A stretch of 64,000 nucleotides of DNA from Aquatica leii. Its lineage: Eukaryota > Arthropoda > Insecta > Coleoptera > Lampyridae. The notes beneath the pieces are model-generated. The model was not told the origin of the DNA. It saw nothing but the letters and a program-made list of their open reading frames with translations, and searched no databases. Of this stretch, positions 58,853-64,000 are shown one piece after another. The stretch's first letter is position 1. Every line of letters begins with the position of its first letter. A program made the position numbers and the translations under genes. The stretch spans positions 164,174,035 to 164,238,034 of the forward strand of contig CM069432.1 of the NCBI GenBank assembly GCA_035610365.1. Direction: 5' to 3'.

Positions 58853-60753
58853 TGTTACATACAGGCCACTAAACCCGAAGCATAAAATCTCAATATCGAA
58901 TATAACTAAATTTGTTGATCCTGGAGTAGTTCTTGGTCGTGGGTGAATGTATCCACAAACCATACATTGCAGACAAAAGGGCGCCAAGAACGATAATACT
59001 TACTTTATAAATATTAACAAATTTAAAAGGAGCTATAGTCACTCTCGCTCTAAAAGCAACACTAAGGTTGAGAATCGGTACACCCCAGGCTGAAATACAA
59101 ATATAAAAAGAACACACAATAATCCCAACAAATCCGCTTCTATATTCATAAACTTCGAATAATAATAGTAACAATCAACATGCAAATAAACAAATAGCTT
59201 TATATAGATATCGATAGATCAATATGGGAGGTAAGGGTGATGGTAATGGTGATGGTACTTTAATGACACAAAATATAATAAATAAATCAATGTGATAATG
59301 GTGAGAGTATTTAGATGATAAGTTAATTACACAAAATATAATGAATAATTCAATTAAATGGGGGTTTTAAAACAAGCTACTTTGAGATCTGATATAAATA
59401 AATTGTTACAGGAATTAGCCAAAAGAAACTATAATTCAAGGGCGATAGCTAAACAAAACGCTTCTTTTAGGTCTGCCCAATGTTTGTTGTACTGTGTACA
59501 TTATAGTCACAAAAAAATTAAAGAATAATTTTGGGTAGTTCTTGTTTCTTTTCCCCTTACACAGTAGGTATTTTGTTTCAATAATAGTTAAAACGTACTA
59601 TGCCACATAATCTTAATTTTGGTGAATGAATATTGAATAATTACATGTGATTAATGATTAATTGCTGTTGAATCTATACATGATGAGATATTCTTAACGT
59701 AAGTGAATATATATATTTAAATTAATGTAACTAAAGGTTCACACTTGATTGATAATGCAAACAATACTTAAAACCTAAAGGGTAAATATTTAATTACAAT
59801 GGGATCTAACTAAAGTAAACTTCTTCCTCTTATAACCAACAAATTCAGATCTCCATGATATAATATTACTTCATAGGGTGCACAATATGATATTCGTGTA
59901 CACAAAATATAATTGGACGGGACAACAATGACTTCTGATCTGATATTCGATGATAGTACCTCTCCGATGACGAAGGTCGATGATTGAGCGGTAACGTAAG
60001 GTTTCAGCCAAAGTAGGTAATGACGATGAGAATTTGGTTAACTTTCTCGATGACGCAGATGATAGCGATAATAACTCACACAAACACCATGCAGACGGAG
60101 CCCTGAATACGGGAATCGACTGGAATCTGGAGACGAACACCCAATATACTTTTCTTAACGAGACTTTCACAGACGAACAGGTACACTTAGTAAATAATTG
60201 AATAGTACTGATGCTTGAATAATAATACTCGTAGAATGACGGTACGCTACAATACTGGTGGCAGAAGGGTACCGACTGGTAACACGATGATAAAACGATG
60301 GATAAAAACAAAAAAAGAGAAAAGAAAAGAAGCTGAAATAATATTAAGTCTTAGGGATATTATAGGAATGAAAGAACGGTACAGACTTCTACGATCTTGG
60401 GCGAGCTACGTGTGGTACTAACACTGGTTGATAAATCCGCCGAGGCGATAAAATCTGCACCCGTAACACAAGTTTCCACAAAATGGTGAGCGATTTTTAT
60501 AAAATAATGCACAAATATCATTGAGATCCTTGAAATTTTAAGGGATGCAACATCTACTTAATAAAATGGCACAACCATGCGTTCAGCACCAACTTTGATT
60601 TTCAAATGCCAAAATGGCTAACAACAGGAAGTGAAAAACTGGGATTCATAAGAGATAACAAAATACGATTTCAAAACTCAAAAATCAACAAGGTCATAAG
60701 CTTTTTCAAATAATAGGCAACAAACAATACACTAAAACATTTAAATTCTAACA
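58853..60753. mobile_element. LTR-type insertion (solo LTR?) with 4 bp TSD
   Basis: Begins TGTTACATACAGG and ends ATTTAAATTCTAACA; TGTTA/TAACA is the classical inverted end of an LTR. AGTG flanks it on both sides (58849-58852 and 60754-60757). Removing the block and one AGTG makes the LINE frame continuous. The 1901 bp carry no gag or pol motif, so it fits a large solo LTR or an internally deleted retroelement. Inside, ACACAAAATATAAT(A/G)AATAA recurs at about 59268 and 59331. The 146-codon minus-strand ORF at 59871-60311 has no known motif. Confidence 0.75.
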
Positions 60754-61213
60754 AGTGAAGTACGGGCAGAAGGGCAGAGAAGAGTATTACAAAACTAACT
60801 AGTACGCGAGAGAACAAGTGAAGAGATTAAGAGAAGAGGGAGTAGGGGTAAAGCAAGAAATAATAAGGAGGGATAGGGACATCGAACAAGAAAGATGGAC
60901 AAGGATACAAAAGAGCAGAAATAATAGGAATTATAGGAATATCAAGAGTAAAGGGGTGCCAGAATATTTAAACGATATAGATAATAAAAACAACAAAAAG
61001 AAAAAAATGATAGCACAGTTCAGATGTGGGAACGAGGAGTTAGGTAACAAATACTGTAAAAAAGAAGAAGAAAAGATGTGCAGGCTATGTGGAGAAAAGA
61101 CAGAGGACCTCAACCCCATGAAAGATAAATGCAGTGAATTAAAAGAAGATGTTATTAAAATAGAGGAAATAGACGAAAAAGGAAATGGAGCGGAGTGGAT
61201 GGAAGAAGTATGA
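60754..61213 (+). pseudogene. LINE ORF2, C-terminal part
   Basis: Continuation of the reverse-transcriptase ORF right of the LTR-type insertion: GREEYYKTN, a TAG at 60800-60802, then REQVKRLREEGVGVKQEI and IAQFRCGNEELGNKYCKKEE. The C-terminal Cys motif is MCRLCGEKTE followed by DKCSEL; the usual His of the Cys-Cys-His-Cys knuckle seems replaced. The frame ends at 61213. The 3' UTR follows. Confidence 0.75.
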
Positions 61214-61375
61214 AAAAAGAGGAAAAAGTTAAGAGGAAAGGAGGGATAATGAAATGTATTTAAAAAGAAAAAAAATTGTAAATTGTAAATAAAATGTAAA
61301 TAGAATGTAAGGTAATCATTGTAAATACGGGAAGCACGAAACAATTTGTAAGCGTAAGCAACAAATAAAATTAAA

Positions 61376-61690
61376 CTTATATATTAGTCAGTTCTAATGT
61401 GATTGAGACCACTTCTAGATTAACTGTTTTTATTTCAAAAAGATACGCATTTAAGAAATTCTTGATGATTATTGCAACTCCGCCTGATGAAAAGTTTGTG
61501 TCACGATCTTGCCAATGTATACTGTATTGTGGGATTATGTGTTTCGGTGATCACTAAAATATCCACGTTGTGTGGCTAAAAAAGCAATAATTAAGACTGA
61601 TTGTCTTGCTAATCCGTCAACGTTATAATTAATAATGTTTAGATTTGATAAGATATGTTGCTGATTACTCGCTATTGAAGAAAAAAGGTT
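61376..61690 (-). pseudogene. Jockey-like LINE ORF2, endonuclease N-terminus
   Basis: Minus strand: LNIINYNVDGLARQSVLIIA (61590-61650) is the Asn-containing first motif of an APE-type endonuclease. It is followed by ILVI-type and KHIIPQYTLA pieces and ITLELTN next to the insertion site of the plus-strand LINE. Frameshifts are present. ORF1 lies directly upstream on the same strand, as in Jockey-like elements. Confidence 0.65.
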
Positions 61691-62500
61691 TTATTTAAAA
61701 AATAAGTGCTTTTATTTGTTCATGAAAAGGTGTTAAAGTATTCCATATTGCATAGATTAATTTGGTGATAGAAAATGGTTAGGAGGCGTTATTGTTGTTT
61801 GACTGTGGGCCATTGAATTGATGTTGTGCCGCTGTCGCATGCACGTATGTAGTACTAAGTGTTACAATTGCAGGTTTTTGAAGTGTAATAGTAGGTTGGT
61901 TAGTTTCAGATTTTTTGTTTGAATTAATGTAGTAGTTGCAGCAGCGGAAATTAACGGGGTAGTCACCACCGCAATATATGCACTGAGATTTCTTTGTGGT
62001 TGTTTACGTACATTTAGAATAGTCATAAAAGCCCGTGCATTTAACGCATTGAGCCTGAAGATAGCAGTAATTTTTTGTGTGCTCTAATCTTTGAAAGTTT
62101 GTACTTTGGAGAGTGTCTTTACTACTTTGGCGTGGTTCAATTTTAATTATACAGTGCATTAGATTATCGAGTTTAAATATTTCCTTTTCTTTGTCGGTTT
62201 TACTTAGTTTGATTGCACAGATATGAATTAGTTGTTTATTCTTTAATAATCTTATGACTGATAGCACCGGGAATTTTAATTGAGACAGTTTGCCTAAATT
62301 TTTTTTTTTGTTGTGATAGAAGTTGGAGGATTCCTTATTATTACAGGAAGATTTGAGGTATGAGGGTTGCGGCAAGTGAAGTATGAAATTTTATCAGTAT
62401 TGGTATCATAGTATTTAGTAAGTGCTCGGTAATCGGCGGCATCAGCTATGTTAATTCGTAACTGAGATCTTTGATAAGCAGTCATAAAGTCGCACGGGCC
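61691..62500 (-). pseudogene. Jockey-like LINE ORF1 with zinc knuckles
   Basis: On the minus strand: SQLRINIADAADYRALTKYY, TCRNPHTSNLPVIIRNPPTS, a frameshift at about 62300, LSQLKFPVLSVIRLL, IEPRQSSKDTLQSTNFQRLE and the Cys-rich end. The end has HTKNYCYLQAQCVKCTGFYDYSKC, a stop, and QCIYCGGDYPVNFRCCNYYI, i.e. two or three CCHC-type knuckles, some with changed ligands. This is the gag-like nucleic-acid-binding protein of Jockey-type LINEs. It is broken by a frameshift and a stop. Confidence 0.75.
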
Positions 62501-62684
62501 TGATCTTGTTCTAAACATTATAATAAAAAAGCACATTCTAAAGCTCTTTTTCATATATTTAATTTCGCAATAAAAACAAACACTTTTCCTACTGCTTGAA
62601 AACTGGGCCGAGTAGTTCCTATACATAAATCCGGAAATGAAAGTGACATTAGTAACCAATAACAAGTCTCTCAAGTCTTAGTAA

Positions 62685-63465
62685 AGTATTTAAAAGTATT
62701 ATATACAAAACCATTTATTTTAACATTCATTGTCTTTTTCACAATACGGTTTCATGAAACGTAGGTCAACTACTAACAGTTTGTTTTTTTTTTTTCACAC
62801 TATTGACTATAACATTATAATAAGAAAGTTGCACATTTTTGGACTCTCTTCTGCATTAATAACACTTTTGTCATCGTATCTTCGAAACCGTCCCTTAACA
62901 GTTAATTTTTACGAATATAATACTTCTCCTTTTCAAGTTTCCTTTGAAGTTCACAAGTATCAAATCTTAAGCCTCTTCTATTTTATGATTTTTATTAATG
63001 ACATCAATGACGTAATAATATTAGATCGTTTGCTTTTTGCTGACGATCTAAAAAAATTTTCGAGCTATTTACACAGCTAATGACTTTAAATAATTTAAAT
63101 CTTAATCTCGCTAAATGTAAAGTTGTTTCTTTTAATCGTAAATCGACTACAACTAAATTTTGTTATTCTATTTGTAATTTACCCGTTACTTGATGTGACA
63201 ATATTAAAGACTTAGGTGTTATTTTTGATATAGAACTTACTTTTATCTTGCATATAGACTCGGTCTGTTCTTCTTCTGTAAATATGCTAAGTTTTATTGT
63301 TCGCAACTCTCGAAGCTTCTCAAACATTCATGTAATTTACACATTATATTACGCATTTGTCCGGTCCAGACTAAAATATTATTCACTGATATGGGATCCT
63401 ATCTACTAGAAAAAAAAACTCGAATTAAAAAAATTCAACAGAAATTTTAAAAGTATATTTACCTT
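62685..63465 (+). pseudogene. LINE reverse transcriptase relic, plus strand
   Basis: Readable from about 62688: VFKSIIYKTIYFNIHC, then FSQYGFMKRRSTTNSLF, GLSSALITLLSSYLRNRPLT, QILSLFYFMIFINDI (the expected Gly-Pro before Leu-Leu is lost) and LDRLLFADDLKKFS with intact Asp-Asp. After a stop and a frameshift, LNLAKCKVVSFNRKSTT and IKDLGVIFDIELTFILHID follow. It belongs to the Jockey/CR1 type of insect non-LTR elements and is distinct from the neighbouring minus-strand copy. Stops and missing residues make it inactive. It ends where the Penelope-like fragment begins. Confidence 0.7.
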
Positions 63466-63469
63466 AAGA

Positions 63470-63885
63470 TGATAGGATAAAATGCCCGTATGGGTGTGTT
63501 TGCGATAAACAGAATGGCTCAGAAGTCCGCCGGGTTTACGAGTCACAAGAACGTCAAGAAATGGAAGAGAACCATTACTTTCGATTTCCATAGTAAATTT
63601 GATATCTAAGTGTTGATTGTTAAGATGATCAAGAAACTTAAACAATTCGAGATGACCATGAGGCCAAACAATAAACGTGTCGTCAACATAGCTAAACCAC
63701 ACTTTAGGTTTTAATATTGAGGATTCCAAAGCAACCGTTTCAAAGGATTCCATAAAAATGTTGGCTACAACAGGTGATAGAGGAGAACCCATAGCAGCAC
63801 CAGAAAACTTTTCGTAATACTTGTTATCAAATTGAAAGTAAGTAGTTTCATAGATTCCGACCGTGAAAGCCTTCGCTACGACCAT
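63470..63885 (-). pseudogene. Penelope-like reverse transcriptase fragment
   Basis: Minus strand, open from 63885: TTYFQFDNKYYEKFSGAAMG, SPLSPVVANIFMESFE, WFSYVDDTFIVWPHG with the Asp-Asp pair intact, KFLDHLNNQHLDIKFTMEIE, LPFLDVLVTRK and HSVYRKHTHTG, then the family similarity stops near 63470. Gly-Ala-x-Met-Gly-Ser-Pro-Leu-Ser-Pro and Tyr-Val-Asp-Asp-Thr-Phe are typical of Penelope-like elements, which are set apart from LINEs and LTR elements. The N-terminal part is cut by the repeat starting at 63886 and the GIY-YIG end is absent. Confidence 0.85.
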
Positions 63886-64000
63886 ATTCTCGTTTAATAT
63901 GTACCTAGAATACTAGTTATTTGTGTTTTTTTATTTTTTTATTATGTATGTATGCATTCTTATTTTTAAAAATTGTAATAAACCTTGTTCATTATATTAC
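63886..64000 (+). repeat. Dispersed repeat, copy 2 (runs off the window)
   Basis: Same sequence and orientation as 42122-42229, with an extra T-rich stretch. It begins exactly where the Penelope-like frame ends, so it may be the edge of an inserted element or a junction of a larger duplication. Confidence 0.85.

Larger units (their letters stand above)
57861..61381 (+). mobile_element. 5'-truncated LINE inside a Jockey-like LINE
   Basis: Inserted into the endonuclease frame of a minus-strand LINE. The flanks show an 11/12 bp target duplication, TATTAGTTAGTT (57849-57860) and TATTAGTCAGTT (61382-61393). It starts within the reverse-transcriptase region, so it is 5' truncated. It ends with TGTAAAT-type repeats (61275-61330) and AATAAA at 61364-61369. 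It is itself split by the LTR-type insertion 58853-60753. Its purine-rich coding strand differs in composition from everything around it. Confidence 0.8.

Noticed and set aside
60931..61344. 137-codon minus-strand ORF
   Set aside because: Antisense shadow of the LINE C-terminal frame.
1..64000. Bacterial-type systems (CRISPR, toxin-antitoxin, phage defence, operons)
   Set aside because: No regularly spaced repeats, Shine-Dalgarno sites or compact gene strings; introns and eukaryotic transposons show this is animal nuclear DNA.

Overview
This is a very AT-rich window (roughly three quarters A+T by eye) of eukaryotic nuclear DNA, most likely from an insect. The transposon families seen (hAT with a BED-like finger, FLYWCH-type Mutator-like element, pogo-like, several Tc1/mariner-like transposases, piggyBac-type MITE, Ty3/Gypsy, Jockey-like LINE, Penelope-like element) are those that fill hemipteran, hymenopteran and beetle genomes. 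The species cannot be named from sequence alone. There is no confident host gene, rRNA, functional tRNA, bacterial operon or CRISPR array. Nearly everything recognisable is a decayed mobile element, and most long ORFs are broken by stops or frameshifts.

Layout. 1-14.8 kb: AT-rich DNA with a small MITE (634-784), a (TA)n microsatellite (3040-3102) and three mariner-like transposase relics (4.75-5.03 kb plus strand, 5.10-5.46 kb minus, 11.14-11.95 kb plus). 14.8-21.1 kb: two Ty3/Gypsy relics; the first (plus) is interrupted by an internally deleted hAT element at 16.27-18.55 kb, the second runs on the minus strand. 26.5-28.25 kb: a palindrome-bearing MITE-like element split by a 1.3 kb TIR element that carries a possible two-exon 46-codon ORF. 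29.6-32.7 kb: a mariner-like element with TIRs of about 600 bp, one of them invaded by a 445 bp piggyBac-type MITE with TTAA target duplication. 35.7-36.0 kb: a GC-rich island with a tRNA-like A/B-box pair and a possible first exon on the minus strand. 37.3-38.3 kb: a degraded copy of a multicopy uncharacterised arthropod protein family. 40.2-40.4 kb: a minisatellite.

42.7-46.9 kb: a pogo-like transposase gene (minus) interrupted by a Mutator-like element with a perfect 9 bp target duplication and TIRs built of tandem 16-18 bp units. 47.4-48.8 kb: two tandem copies of the 26.5 kb MITE family, inside GTATTT-rich hAT-type sequence. 54.2-62.5 kb: a minus-strand Jockey-like LINE split by a ~3 kb insertion with two different tandem arrays and by a plus-strand LINE, which is itself split by a 1.9 kb TG...CA LTR-type insertion with a 4 bp duplication. 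62.7-63.9 kb: a plus-strand LINE reverse transcriptase relic and a minus-strand Penelope-like reverse transcriptase. The right edge repeats sequence from 42.1 kb.

The elements do not work together as a pathway. The value of the window is its insertion stratigraphy: order of arrival can be read from target duplications and interrupted frames. The least explained parts are the 3 kb double-array insertion (54.6-57.6 kb), the palindromic MITE family, and the small spliced ORF in the nested 26.8-28.1 kb element.
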